A DNA stretch of 64,000 nt, taken from assembly GCA_905116865.2 (NCBI GenBank), contig CAJHNH020008013.1, positions 291,190-355,189 on the forward strand. Direction: 5' to 3'. The notes under the pieces were generated by a model that saw nothing but the letters and a program-made list of their open reading frames with translations, made no database searches and was not told the DNA's origin. A program made the translations under genes and the position numbers. Of the stretch, positions 1 to 11,089 are shown piece by piece (within the stretch, counting starts at the first letter, position 1; each line of letters begins with the position of its first letter). Source of the DNA: Candidula unifasciata (taxonomy: Eukaryota > Mollusca > Gastropoda > Stylommatophora > Geomitridae).

Positions 1-43
1 TGTTGCCAAACAAATGTGGTCAAACCTGCATATAAGTAGTAGG

Positions 44-326
44 CTTCTTCATGTTCACTGGCTGTAAATTCAGGCAGAAAGTTCTAGTTGTTCTTCCTCT
101 TCTAGACTTTAACCTTGTTCCAGAAGTTGACTTTTGCATACATATCCATTTTACAGATGTGGCTTAATTATATGCAGATTGTTGGTTCTTCACCTCTTGG
201 GCAGACTTACTCCATCTTTAGAGGCAGAACTCCTAATTAATCCATTTTGACTACATGTCTGTTAGGGAGGCAGTGGGTCTGTTGTTGTTGCCCCTAAAAT
301 GGGGTCCTGGAACCCACACAGCGGTG
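44..326 (-). repeat. SINE-A copy (about 290 bp retroelement)
   Basis: One of about ten copies in the window of a short interspersed element, called SINE-A here. Read on the minus strand, it starts with a conserved block like GTGTGGGTTCC..GGCCCCATT, passes through blocks resembling CCCACTGCCTCCC and CAAGGAACCAACAGTCTG, and ends in CCAGAACTTTCTGCC..GTTTACAGC with a GAAGAAG tail. It has no coding potential of its own. I see no clear tRNA-type A and B boxes, so the class (SINE or LINE tail) is inference. The boundaries are best defined by the copy at 11.2 kb. Confidence 0.7.
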
Positions 327-474
327 TATAAGTAGTCAGTTAGTAAAGTAAGTGAAGGGTCCTTTTCACCCCATTGGGGCAATGGGCATATGATGCTAGA
401 CTCATGAGTTTGTTAACAAGTCGGCACTTGACGGATGTTGTGGTCAACAAATGCTGGCTGACCTGGGAGCCAAG

Positions 475-572
475 AGAGTTTTTGTTTTAAAAATTTGACT
501 TAGTGGGAATTGGAACCCAGGATCTTCGGACCAGCTTGCCAGCATCAGGCTGCCATGTTACAGCTCCCATAA
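475..572 (-). repeat. tRNA-derived SINE fragment
   Basis: On the minus strand this stretch carries a tRNA-like head: an A-box-like TAACATGGCAGCCTGATGC and a B-box-like GGGTTCCAATTCC at the expected distance. It lacks a complete cloverleaf, so it is a SINE head or tRNA pseudogene rather than a functional tRNA. Confidence 0.45.
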
Positions 573-1143
573 AAAACCAGTTACAAAATGTGTATTTCTA
601 GTAAAAAACATGCACGCTCACAGACCTCATGCTTGCGAATACACAGATATTAATCATGTAAACAGCAATACAGGATTACAAATGAATAAACTGCCCAATA
701 AAATAAACTTTCAGAACACATATAAAAGTAGACTATCATGATTCCCGCACACAACAAATAACATTGAGACATGTAACAATAGATCTAAACAGTTGACACT
801 GCAAGTATGGGAGTGTCATGGAAGGGATACAGTCACATGTCCTATTCATGATAATATATTTATAAAATCCTAGACACACTGAGATAGGTTTAGATCTGAA
901 GGTTGGCTTGGTTTGTCTAGGCTCGATTTCCTTCTGTTTGATGTCCTTCAGCTATCTCAGGGATGAGGGATTCAAAGTACACTTCCAGGTATTAATTGAG
1001 GTTCCTGGCTGTAACTTGAGCACATACTCCCTCTCACTTAGTTTGTATCTTTGTCTTATTTCACAGCCTGCTGCATTGGAAATTGAAGAAAACATAGTTG
1101 CACTTGGTTCCTGTTATTTTATTTTCTGTTCTTTTAATTTCAG

Positions 1144-1622
1144 AGTGCAAAAGAAAGTGGAAACCTCATTCAGAAACGCTTTCGGTGAATCAAAGTGTGG
1201 GTTTTTCGGCCAATAACCTGCAGAACTTTCACTCGAGGAGTACTCACACATCTATGGTGGAAGCATCAAATCAAGATCTTGATCAGCTCTCCTATTATCA
1301 GAATACACAGTGCCCACATTGCCCAGAAATGCTGCCTAGGAATGTCCTAAAACAGCACATATCCCAGCATCATGGACACGAGATGCCATTTGTGTGCAGC
1401 TTATGTGGCAAGGGTTTTCTCACATCTTCAGGGCTCAGCAACCACATGCAGGCTCACGAAGGGAGGAAATTCATGTGCCCAATTTGTGACTTTCGCTTCA
1501 AGCAGAAGGGTCACCTCAAGCAGCACTTGAAGAGCATCCACAAGTTAGCTCAGTGTACAGCATGTACACAGGCATTTAGTCTTGGTGATGAGTTCAATCA
1601 GCATGTGCTGCACTGTGTTTAG
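1144..1622 (+). CDS. C2H2 zinc-finger terminal exon 1 of a split gene (5' part outside window)
   Basis: This is a terminal coding exon of a sequence-specific DNA-binding protein. It follows a polypyrimidine tract and a CAG acceptor (1141-1143) and begins with two bases (AG) that complete a codon started in an upstream exon. It encodes about 158 residues ending at TAG. After a Ser/Asn/Gln-rich lead it has four fingers: CPHC..H..H, CSLCGKGF..H..H, CPICDFRF..H..IH, and a C2HC finger, CTAC..H..C. Fingers 2 and 3 are joined by EGRKF, a variant linker. The second exon at 4356 has the same phase and the same finger order, so both look like alternative 3' exons of one gene, as in lola-like genes. The shared N-terminal region is not in the window. 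A methionine 46 bp upstream of the acceptor is in the intron and is not the start. The function and target are unknown. Confidence 0.8.
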
Positions 1623-1667
1623 TGAAACATAAGGCCCTTTGCTACTATGAGCCGCTTTACATCTATG

Positions 1668-2345
1668 TCTGTGCAGATCTTAGACAGGTACAATTATAAA
1701 TGGAATTTGGGGGGGGGGGGGGGGGGCTTTAATACACACAACTATAATATATGTGTGTAAAAAGGTGGGGGGGGGGGGGGGGGGGGGTTCTCAGAAAGGC
1801 ATAGCTATTTATGGAATTGGGGTACTTAGATAGGCACAAATATACCATGGGGGTTGGTCCTCAGAAAGGCACAACTATAATGTGGGGAAGGGTGTGGGGT
1901 GTCCCAGCAAGGCACAACTATAAAGGAAAAGTCTATCTAAGATAGGCAGAACTTTAAAATGGGGAGAGGGAATCTCAGACAGAAACTATAAGGAAGTGGG
2001 GAGGGGTGTGTGATCTCATACAGGTACTGTAGGGGGGACAAATCTCAGACAGGTACTGCTATTAAAGGGGGGGGGGGGGGGGAATCTTGTACAGGTACAA
2101 ACATAGGGGGTCCATCTCAGAATGTGTACAACTATAAGGGACAAATCTTAGATGAATACAAATATAGGGGACAAATCACAGATGGGTACATCTATAGGGA
2201 CAACTCTCAGACAGGTAAAGCTATAAGGGTAAATCTCATACAAGTACAAATATAGGGGACAAGTGCAACTATAAGAGGCAGCTCACAGACAAGCATGACT
2301 AAGTGCGCTGATCTCAGACAGGTGCAAATTTAATTTAAATGTGGA
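1668..2345. repeat. Degenerate 25-35 bp minisatellite with poly-G tracts
   Basis: About 680 bp of degenerate tandem repeats built on a motif like ATCTCAGACAGGTACAACTATA followed by a variable run of G. Three G runs (near 1709, 1767 and 2068) exceed 14 bases. The repeat lies directly downstream of the first zinc-finger exon, so it may be partly transcribed as its 3' UTR. Open frames through it are accidental. Confidence 0.8.
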
Positions 2346-2590
2346 AAAGTTAAAGACAGTCGCACTACTTTTCTGGAATTAGAGAGGGGGGGCGGGGGGG
2401 TGAGTAGGGAAGAAAAGAGTAGGGGAGGTCAGATCCCAAAAGAGGATGTGCTAGGTGGAAGACAGATCTTAGACAGACTCAACCACAAGAAAACATTTGG
2501 AATGAGCACAGTACTCACCTTTCAAGGACGTAGCAAACACACAGAGAGCATCACTAAGTATAATAATATGTTTTCTTCAAGATCTTCTTT

Positions 2591-2733
2591 GTCTTCTTCG
2601 TGTTCACCTGCTGTAAAGTCCAGCATAAAGTTCTGGATGTTCATCCACTTGTGGACTTTCATCTTGCTCCGTAACTTGAGTTTTTGTGTGCATTTTATAA
2701 ATCTGGATTATTTGTATGTAGACTCATGTGAGT
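2591..2733 (-). repeat. SINE-A fragment (3' half)
   Basis: The minus-strand 3' half of SINE-A: the tail CTTCTTCGTGTTCACCTGCTG, the CCAGAACTTTATGC-like block and the GATTTATAAAATGCAC-like block are recognisable. The 5' half is missing. Confidence 0.6.
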
Positions 2734-2853
2734 GAAATCCGACTGTGAAGGAAGCATTGAAGGAATGGTGTGATCAAGCAGTTAATTCTTGTACATGGTG
2801 CTTAATATCTGTATTGAGGATACCTGCAGTTAGATGTTTCATTGCTGAGAACT

Positions 2854-2943
2854 GTGTGTTATATATATGATGAAAATACTGCCGTGTGTTATATATGTGC
2901 TGAAAATACTGATGTATGTTATATGTATGCTAAAAATACTGCC
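2854..2943. repeat. 30-bp tandem repeat, three copies
   Basis: Three copies of a 30-bp unit of the type GTGTGTTATATATGTGCTG followed by AAAATACTGCC. The last copy directly precedes SINE-C. Confidence 0.75.
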
Positions 2944-2971
2944 TTTTGATTTCACAGTGTGTATAAGTAGT

Positions 2972-3258
2972 GTTTGCGGCGTCGATGGCTTAGGCATTAC
3001 GAGTCCAACTAATAATTCCAATAAATCGGGATCAAAACCCACTGCTGGCTGCGTGGATTTTTATCATGGTATGGGGCGTCGCAGGTAGACCCAGCTTAAA
3101 ATGGGTACCAGGATGTATGTCCTGGGGAAGTAAAGATGGCCGGCATAATGCTGACCACATTACCCACCTAGTGCTGATTGGTCTGTAAAAGTATGGGTCC
3201 TTTTCCCATAAGCCCATTTCGCCTAAAGGCGTGAAAAGGGATTTTTACTCTACTTTAT
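2972..3258 (+). repeat. SINE-C copy (tRNA-headed)
   Basis: A SINE-C copy. The tRNA-like head has an A box similar to TGGCTTAGGCATTACGAG, but the B box is degraded (GGGATCAAAACCC). The body has diagnostic blocks GGTAGACCCAGC, ATGGGTACCAGGATG, TCCTGGGGAAGTAAAG, GACCACATTACCCACC and, at the end, GAAAAGGGATTTTTACT. It matches the copy at 22.27 kb closely; seven further partial copies occur in the window. Confidence 0.75.
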
Positions 3259-4050
3259 AAGTAGTGTTATTTTGATTTAATCCCTTAAGGTTATAAATCA
3301 GTGATTCCCTTTTGGTGGAACACTGTTTAGGGGTCCGTCATATCATTAGCACAACAACATTTAACACACTCCAAAAATAGTCTCTTTAGGTTCTTTAGTA
3401 TGACTATTACAATTTTATGGGACAGGTAAAATAAATCTTTGAAAATAAGAGAGATCAGCTGGTTAAAGCTTATTAGTAGCCAGTGTTTATAAATAGTTGT
3501 CTTTTGATTCAATCTTATAATGTAATAAGTACTGATCTTTTGGTTTAATTTTTTACTGCTGAAATTAGTGATCTTCTGGTCTAATAGTTAATGTTATGTA
3601 TAGGTACCATTTGATTTCATCTTTAAATGTTTTAAGTAATCTTATTTTGATATAATCTTTAAATTTTATAAAAACTACCTTTTTTTCATCGGTGCCTGTG
3701 GCTTAGGCGCTACGCACATGCTTCGTAATGCTGGGGTCCTTGGTTCGATCCCAGCTGCGAAAGATCTGTCTTGGGTTGGTTTCAACGGTGGTACCAAGAG
3801 CTGACTGTTCAGGAAGCAGTGGCAAACTACTGAACGTAAAATTTGCCTAGAAAAACCACAAAAAGCCAAAAAAAATGCTAGGGGTTGTTCTGCAACGTCC
3901 TGTAAAAAATACGCAGCTAACTTTAACTTTAAATATTTTTTTTCAGTGAGTTTTGTAATACATGTTGATCATCTTTTGATCTAATGTGCTAATGTTGTAA
4001 ATACAAATGATTATTATGTGTTTGGCTTATAATAATATTTCTATTATATC
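3259..4050. repeat. AT-rich degenerate tandem repeat, interrupted by SINE-B
   Basis: A degenerate repeat of roughly 40-50 bp on the theme TTATAAATAGTGATCTTTTG followed by ATTTAATCTT recurs across this AT-rich stretch. It resumes after the SINE-B copy at 3690-3925, so the SINE inserted into an existing tandem array. It lies between the two zinc-finger exons, that is, in intron or first-exon 3' UTR. Confidence 0.5.
3690..3925 (+). repeat. SINE-B copy (tRNA-derived)
   Basis: A tRNA-derived SINE. The A-box region GTGGCTTAGGCGCTACG and a good B box, GGTTCGATCCC, form a tRNA-like head. The body carries CAGTGGCAAACTACTGAACG, then TTTGCCTAGAAAAACCACA, and ends in CAACGTCCTGTAAAAAATAC. The same modules recur at 11.1-11.5 kb and 25.75 kb. 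Confidence 0.8.
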
Positions 4051-4094
4051 TTATAATATTAAAATTATCTGCTCCCATAGGGGACATAGTTTTT

Positions 4095-4250
4095 GTGTGT
4101 GGTTATTTTAAAGCTCTACACCGGCTTTTGTCGGGGGCCCTGATATAAACAGGGTTTCGAAGACTTGTTTTCAGGTTATTTTCATCCGAATGATGGCTTT
4201 TTGTGCCACCTGGTATTTATTGCTCGATGTGTAGTCCTAGCAGGGTTGAA
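4095..4250 (+). repeat. rep-F copy
   Basis: A diverged copy of a roughly 180-bp interspersed repeat that also occurs at 32.2, 32.45 and 33.02 kb. Shared blocks are GGCTTTTGTCGGGGGCC, TATAAACAGG, TGTGCCACCTGGTATTTAT and TGTAGTCCTAGCAGGGT. It ends in a CACTCACTCAC tail, which supports a retroposon origin. Confidence 0.6.
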
Positions 4251-4355
4251 CATCACTCACTCACCTTATAATAATTTTCATTTGAAACATTTTTCATTTT
4301 GTCAAATATTGGTGACTCAACTTTGCTTCAAGCTTCATTGTCACTTATGTTTCAG

Positions 4356-4720
4356 AGACTGACACAGTTGAGCACCACAGCAGACTTCTACATGTAGGCA
4401 ACCAACAAGCTCCAGCTGCGTATAGCCAGTACTCCTCTATGTACCAGAATCATTTAAAACCTTTTGGCTGTACCATATGTGGGAAAGGTTTCAGAAGCAG
4501 GGGAGGTCTACAGTTTCATCTGGAGGCTCACAAAGGTCGACAGTTTGTGTGTACTGTGTGTGGCTTCAGGTTCAAACACAAGCATCATTTGAAAGATCAT
4601 TTGAGAAATATTCATAAGCTTCGTATGTGCTCAGCATGCAACAGCACATTCGCACAGGATCAAGCTCACGAGTTTAATCTTCATATCATGACGTGTAGAA
4701 GACTTAATGTGAAGTTGTGA
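4356..4720 (+). CDS. C2H2 zinc-finger terminal exon 2 of the same gene
   Basis: A second terminal exon, paralogous to the one at 1144. It follows TTATGTTTCAG (acceptor at 4354-4355) and starts with the same two-base AG overhang, so it would splice in frame to the same upstream exon. It encodes 120 residues ending in TGA: a Gln/Ser/Ala-rich lead, two C2H2 fingers (CTICGKGF and CTVCGFRFKHKHHLKDH) and a C2HC finger (CSAC..H..C). Finger order, the AHKGRQF linker and the IHKLRMCSAC junction mirror exon 1, which differs mainly by having one extra N-terminal finger. Because both exons carry a stop they cannot both be translated in one transcript, so alternative splicing would swap the DNA-binding domain. 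Tandem duplication of a terminal exon is the simplest origin. Confidence 0.8.
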
Positions 4721-4811
4721 TACTCGTTAGGTTTCATATTATTACATTTAAAAAGCTTAACAATGTAAAGCAATGGGTTTCATTGGCTTCAGTTAGTGTT
4801 CATTCAGTTAT

Positions 4812-5350
4812 TTAGTTAGTTAGTTGATCTTTACGGTTCCGGCATCACAGCAAATGAGGTCCATAATTGCCCAAAGCCCCTATGCCAGTGATTCCAGTCA
4901 CAAACTGAGTCAGATATGCTGGGTACTTTAAGTGAATGCCGTAGCCTTACAAAGTGTCCTCAGTCAGCTAAACACACACGATTTGGTCTGGTAAACCATA
5001 AGGTGCACACCTTCTTAAACTCAATGCGAGACCAGGCGTCATCGCTGAAAACCAACTTCATTCGACGAATAGCAGGGTGATAAGTAGAATAAAACTTTTC
5101 CTGATCATTCTCCACATGTCCTCGGCCATGTTGCAGCCACGTCCAACAAATATATAGCACACGCCTTGTCCCAGGAACACAGTGAAGAAAAACAGATCAC
5201 TCAATATTGCCATTATTTACGAATCTGGAATTCAGTCAATAACTGATAAATCACAGCTCATAGTGCCACCAGGAGCACTAAACTCAGTAGCTCCGGCTGC
5301 AGACCAGACTTCCACAATCTTGCAATATCGAAACTGAAGGAGAAATGGCG
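4812..5350. repeat. Unclassified repeat debris, starting with GTTA tail
   Basis: Starts with a short TTAGTTAGTTAG tract like the tails of the I-like LINEs at 34.7 and 57.0 kb, followed by diverged sequence. The part at 5200-5340 resembles 16.18-16.36 kb (blocks CACAGCTCA..ACTAAACTCAG..AGC). I cannot assign a class and see no gene. Confidence 0.35.
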
Positions 5351-5813
5351 ACGAGAAGGGTCAACATGTGTGTTCATTTTGTGACATTTTAAAAACACTT
5401 CAGAGGCTCATTGACTTAACATTCATGTTGTAACATTTAGAAAACTTACATAAGCAATGAAGTTACTATGACATTAGAAACACTAAATAGTCAGTAGAGT
5501 TTGTTAGGTTAATGTTTATATTGTAACCTGAAAAATACTTAAGCGAGCAGTGCAGATTTTAGATTTAAGTTGGTAGATAGGTAGGCAGGCAGACAGACAG
5601 ACAGATAAATAGATTGATTTATTAGATGGATGGATATCATTAAAGAATACTTTGAGTAACACATCGAAATTCCATAATTTGAATTAGTAATTTTCAAAAT
5701 ATATGATTTTCAAAGGTGTTTATTTCTTGTGCAAGAGAGTATATTATGAAATATAGAAAATCTTGTGTAAAGCAAACTGTTAATTAGGTAATTTTATCTC
5801 CTAATTAAATTTA

Positions 5814-6135
<322 letters not shown>

Positions 6136-6309
6136 AATAATTTTTTTTTTCAGGGATTAAAATCAAAAGGTACCTGATTGCAGATTTTAATTATTTTGAA
6201 TGATTTGGACCAAATTAAAAAAAAATTTAGACATGAAGTTAAATGGATGAGAGTGATAGCTCTTGTACGACATCTGTATTGTTTGTATTAATTATTACAC
6301 TTTCTTTCT

Positions 6310-6415
6310 CTGTTTTCGAGGCCCCTCTTGGGGAGAGGGGGGGGGGGATCCCAACTGCCCTACTAACATGCTTGTAAAATGGGACTAATTAGGGATTTGC
6401 TGAAATTGCATGTGT
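6310..6415 (+). repeat. SINE-A 5' fragment
   Basis: The plus-strand 5' third of SINE-A: GCCCCTCTTGGGG, a G run, CCCAACTGCCCTACTAACATG and GGGACTAATTAGGGATT. It is truncated about 55 bp before the solo LTR. Confidence 0.5.
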
Positions 6416-6469
6416 TGGGCTGAAAGCCGCAAATTTTGCAACCTAGCTGTAAACAACGGCACAACATGA

Positions 6470-8805
6470 TGTGATGTAACAGGTCGTGGGTTTGAATGAT
6501 TTATATGTTGATTTTTTCCCTCATCACATCACCTCCACTAGATTAACTGAACTAATATCCGGGCTATGTTGCTCTCAGACAAAGTCCTGGATACCTAAGA
6601 AAACAGCCATACTGGCTCTTTAATTACTTTAACATTAGCTTCACTTGGTACCCACAAGAGAAGGAAAGGGGTTTTTGATGTCTATTTTATTATATTGAAT
6701 GAATAATTCGACAGGGCAGTTGACCCCTCCCGTCGGCCTTACCTTGGTAAAGAATTAGGATTATATTTTAATGAGCCCCCACCAAATACTATTCTATCTT
6801 AACTGTTTACTTAAACATGTAAGAACAGACACACTTGGAATTACAAAAACCGATACAGGATAAGACCATATATTTGATTTATTAACCTAGCAATCATTTT
6901 GTTATTTATAGTTTTAGTAAACAGTAATGGTATGGTGGTAATGAGATGCTTCAGCTAGATAACTGAGCACCTAAGATTAGAGTGAAGTGATAATAGTGGT
7001 GATAAGTTTACGCTCATAAATACATGGTACGTAACTTATGGAATTTTAGAAAGTGGAACCTCTGAGAGCCCTCGTGTTGGGTCCCTTCTTAGCTGTTCCA
7101 ACTTTTCCTCCCGGTTAGTTCCCGGTTCTCCACCTTGTTCCCACCTGATTCCACCTGGTTCCCAGCTGGCCGGGTTCTAACACAATGTAGTCTCCTGCAC
7201 GTCATGACCCTCTATTTCTGTTCTCAGAAAGGACTGATTGTCACCCACATGGGAGCTGTAATAATGGAAACACATATGTGCAGTATCTTGCCTAACACAA
7301 TTAATACAAAATATAATAATAAAATATATCTCATCACTCCTCCTCATATTCCACATTCTCTCCAGTCTAGTCTGAAGATCTTGTGTCTCACACTGACATC
7401 TAACATATCCTGCCTTGCCTCTCATGTTCTGTCATGATAGTTGACTTTCTAAATCTGTTGTCCATCATCATTCAAACTTCCAACTGGCTGACATTGATTT
7501 AATATAAACATGTGGCGCAGGTTATGTGCTGAACACGCAAAACATTTTATACGTGCATGCTGTCCTGAATATTATCTTTCAGTGACAGTGAATTCTGTAC
7601 ACCCATGATTCTTCCCCTGGGGTTTTAAATCCTCTGTTTAGGTGAACACATAATGGGCACACACAAAAACTTAACCGCATGGCTGCACATGTGGGCATCA
7701 TTTCCCACAGTCCAGGCTCATGTTTTGGTTGATGGTTGAAACATTATAATTTCATTACATTTCAGTTGAAACATTATAATTTCATTACATTTCAGTATAC
7801 AAATCTTATTTTTTTAACATGAAAACATACACTGAAAAACATGTGGCACAAACATAAAAGAAATAGGAATGGTTTAGCAGTTCCCTAACTGAGATAACTG
7901 AATACTCACAAAAAACTATTTCAAGCAGAATGTGTAGAAAAAAAATTTCAGGAAATGGTAGAATAGACTTAGCTAACTCACTAACCTATGATTAAAAGAT
8001 TAAAAATAATTATACAAGCATACCTGGGAACATTCCAGCAATTGCCAAACCGGAATCAAACAGTTAGAATTACTGTCTACTTTCGATCTGAGTTTGTGGC
8101 CTGCTGGTAGCGATCTGAAGTAAATTCCAGAGGCTAGTAGTATAACCTATCTATCTGTCTGCAAGGTTAAACTCCTCCCCTTTCTAGATTCTACCCTACC
8201 CTACAGGAGATGATCTAAGCCACGCCCCTGAGGTACCTTGCAGCTCAAAATAGCTATCAATGGGCCTGTCATTCAATGTGAACGGCCTTTACTAAGATCA
8301 AACATTCTTAATTGGTAAACATCTGTTCTCCAGCCAAGTTAACTGACAGGTGTGAAAAGCCGTCCAGGGGACGCCGTCATGTCTGGAGTTGTCTACCAGA
8401 CCACCTAATTCCCCTGATCGGGTCTGTTTAAAGGGCCCACTCAGTCTGCGTAATATAACATTTATGACACTAAGGTCGGGTTCATGGGAGATAATCTCAG
8501 GTGTGATACTTAGTTTATTACCAGTTGCTCGCCCCTAAGGTCTGTGTTCAGGAGATAATTATATGACACTGGCTTGTAAAACGAATCACTAGATAAGGTA
8601 ATGTTAGGTAATATTACACAAAGCTGGGTTGCTTTGTCTGGCGAGAGACAGGAAACAAAGTTTAAAAATTTTTTTAATCCCATGTGGTGGTTTTCAGAAC
8701 TATTAGGCTCAGGGCATATTGAATCAAATTCATTGTCCTTCTATGAACATAAGAAATTAATAAATGGAATATAACTTCTGAGGGCACTGAGGTCATTTCG
8801 TCACA
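6470..8805 (-). mobile_element. Solo LTR of the long-LTR retrotransposon family
   Basis: A stand-alone LTR related along its whole length to the two LTRs of the element at 41.1-48.2 kb. Shared blocks include TGTTGCTCTCAGACAAAGTC, GAGCCCCCACCAAAT, CACATGGGAGCTGTAAT and GGGTTGCTTTGTCTGG. On the plus strand it runs from TGTGATG to CGTCACA, that is, TG...CA with short inverted ends. It is flanked by identical CATGA at 6465-6469 and 8806-8810, a 5-bp target-site duplication. No internal region is left, so it arose by LTR-LTR recombination. It is clearly older than the full element. It contains a local 31-bp duplication at about 7735-7796. Strand is given by comparison with the full element. Confidence 0.88.
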
Positions 8806-8810
8806 CATGA

Positions 8811-9118
8811 CATCCACTCTTTCAAGAAAAGATATAAAACCGAACGAAAAGTATATTAGCAAGCTTTACAATATAACAAATACAAACAAAACGTTAACGT
8901 TGCGGCTATGGAGCCTTCATCAGCACATACAAATCAAACATTACTATACAGATACACAAAATCACTTAGCTGGTATCTCGAAGCAGCCGGGTAGATAGTA
9001 TCTCAGCAGAACGCCCCCACGTACCAGCTGGGGTAACAAATACCCCCTGTAGAGTACCAGGGGCCATAAATAGGGGGTTAGAGATAAAACTGTGAGAGCA
9101 GTTAAATCCCCTGAGAGT
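8811..9118 (-). mobile_element. Penelope-like element 3' region with hammerhead-like motif
   Basis: On the minus strand this lies directly downstream of the GIY-YIG remnant, so it should be the element's 3' non-coding (pseudo-LTR) region. It contains GTGCTGATGAAGGC, TCCATAGCC and GCAACGTTAACG (about 8888-8926), which recalls the hammerhead ribozyme core carried by Penelope-like elements. The usual GAAAC is GCAAC here, so activity is doubtful. A second copy lies at 13.06 kb. Confidence 0.5.
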
Positions 9119-9430
9119 TTAAATGAAGCTGTGTTGGCAATTCAGTCCAGAGGGTGTTAAAGTCCCCATAGTATAAATAAAGCGATTCTCAAGAGACTTT
9201 TGGACTCTGTCGCTGCAGTGGCTGGATTTAATGTCGATGCAGTGGCTGGATTTAATGGCTGTCACCTCCATGTCGAGGACACCTTGGTGATTCTAGGAAT
9301 TAAAGTGCAACGGTACTGGTTCCAGAGCACCATTTTGCACCTCCAAAAGATGACCGAACATGTCAGCCAGCCGTAGACCTGTTTCACCAATGTATTTCAT
9401 GCTACATTTCTTGCAGTTGATGGCATTGCG
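9119..9430 (-). pseudogene. Penelope-like element, GIY-YIG endonuclease domain remnant
   Basis: Translated on the minus strand, this reads as the C-terminal endonuclease of a Penelope-like retroelement: INCKKCSMKYIGETGLRL, then DMFGHL, VPLHFN, MEVTAI and a C-terminal TLTPSGLN block. Known members of this family have the order CxxC-x-KYIGET-x-R...H...HF...H.. and end in P.GLN. An in-frame TAG follows HFNS and a small duplication (two KSSHC units) interrupts the core, so this copy is dead. The RT domain that should lie to the right (above 9430) is not recognisable. Confidence 0.75.
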
Positions 9431-10960
9431 GCCCTTTAAAGGGCGAGCTCAGAATAAGATGAATTCTCTCGCTATGTTTTGTAGATTATTATTTCTTCTT
9501 TAACATATTGTTTCAAATGATCAAAATAATTGTCTTTTCTGCATTCATGTTGGTGAAAAGAAAAGGAATGTATCTCTGATTTTCTTTGAAACTTAAATGT
9601 TACAGAAAAATTCTTAAAATACTTTGAATTAAGTTTGTGCCTTTACCTTGAACAAATCCACACTATTCATCCTGACTTTCTGGTATTATATTATCTTTTT
9701 TTTTTTCTTCTTCTTCTTTTGACCATTATCCCTCGATAAGTTAGGGTCAAGCTCAAACTTTTGTGGTCATATTGTGACATTTAAAAGATTTATGAGAAGC
9801 AGTTGAACTCTTAGACTTTTATCTTCATACAATGACATCCACTGATTGAACCTTTGTTCTCGGGCATCATTCTCCAAGCCTCCATATCCTGTGTCATCTC
9901 TTGCAGCTAATTCCATGCCCTCCCATCTTTTAATCTATGTCTCTAATTTACTCCTCTGTTACTCTATATTTTGTGAAAAAGGGGTCTACCTTGTTTGTTT
10001 TGTTTAGGCGTTCCAGTAGGTAGACACTAGTTACCCTGCCCTTGAGTGGTTTGTGTTAGCTTTGTTGTGGCAGGGAAAGCTTTGTCCTCTACTGGCTGCT
10101 CCTGTCCGTTGGGTTCTCAGTGCTGTATGCTGTGTTTCTGCTCTGATGAAGGGACGTGTTTCTCCTCTACTTGCTAACTGGTAACCACCACTGTAGATTT
10201 CGGACTAGTTTCCCTGCTGCTGGACGCCACGTGTTGCATGGCTAGTTTTTTTCCCTTGTGTGTCGTATCGCCGACTTCTTCAAACGGGCTATTTCTCTTG
10301 ACTGCTTCTGCTTCTTTGAGGCATGTGTTGAGTTGCCGTGATAAAAACAATGGGATCATAGCGCGTAACTGATTATCGAGCGTTTCGATTGGTCTCAAAT
10401 TGTGTGATGTAAATATTCGCACTGGAATTTTGACACCTTCACTGTTTCCCTGTACGGACTTGCAAGTAATATTAGGTCAGGACAGTTTCCTTGTCTGGTG
10501 TGAGCACTGGAAACAATATTTCATCACACATAGTTTTACCATTTGGGCGTAGGTCATAGTAAATATAGAATCCAGTCTAAAACCGGTGGCCTCTCTCATC
10601 CACGTTCGGTTTAGAGCATATGTTAAACGTTTCCCCAATCAATGTGTTTCCCATTGCAGTGCCGATATGGCGATTCTATGCTCGTTTCTTCCCAGCAGGT
10701 GCCTACCAAATTTAACGCTGTCTTCTTTGTCTTATAATTGTTAATACCAGTGGTTGTCCAGGCGTTATCTTATTTCATTACCAGTCTTGAATTATTCCAT
10801 TTAATATTCAACAACAAAAGCAATTGTTCTGTATGCTCTGTGTACACCACTCACCATTTGACAAGTTAGATTGCCGGAAAGGCTTCCTCTCCTGCGTGAT
10901 TCTGTGGAATTAATTTTTACAAGGTGGGAAACAACATCCCCAAAGTTCCTCTAATAACGA
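9431..10960. other. Intergenic, weak LINE traces only
   Basis: No gene is recognised. Around 10575-10645 the minus strand reads like the C-terminal tail of a LINE (NRTWMREATG.RLDSI), and the same tail appears at 61.44-61.56 kb (KRTLMREVKGAGLDSI). The stretch 10174-10422 is open on the minus strand for 82 codons but I cannot link it to a family. Confidence 0.35.
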
Positions 10961-10964
10961 CGCT

Positions 10965-11085
10965 CCCAAAAAAAAAACTGATTATAATACCACATATTCT
11001 AACATCGAAAACGTGTTTGGGCAAGATTCACCTAGTCAGGTTAGAGTCAGTGACTGGTCATTATCCATTATCATTATATTATTGG
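10965..11085 (+). repeat. Dispersed repeat, near-identical to 15077-15182
   Basis: About 110 bp shared with 15077-15182 in the same orientation, including TCTAACATCGAAAACGTG and ATTCACCTAGTCAGGTTAGA, with only a few differences. The two copies flank the first coding exon of ABHD17. The class is unknown. Confidence 0.75.
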
Positions 11086-11089
11086 TTTT

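Noticed and set aside
1098..1143. Methionine start for the first zinc-finger exon
   Set aside because: It lies upstream of a strong acceptor in a T-rich stretch and the second exon has the same split-codon phase, so the open frame there is intronic.
4960..5160. Minus-strand 66-codon frame with Trp/His-rich start
   Set aside because: No recognisable family, no splice context, surrounded by repeat debris.
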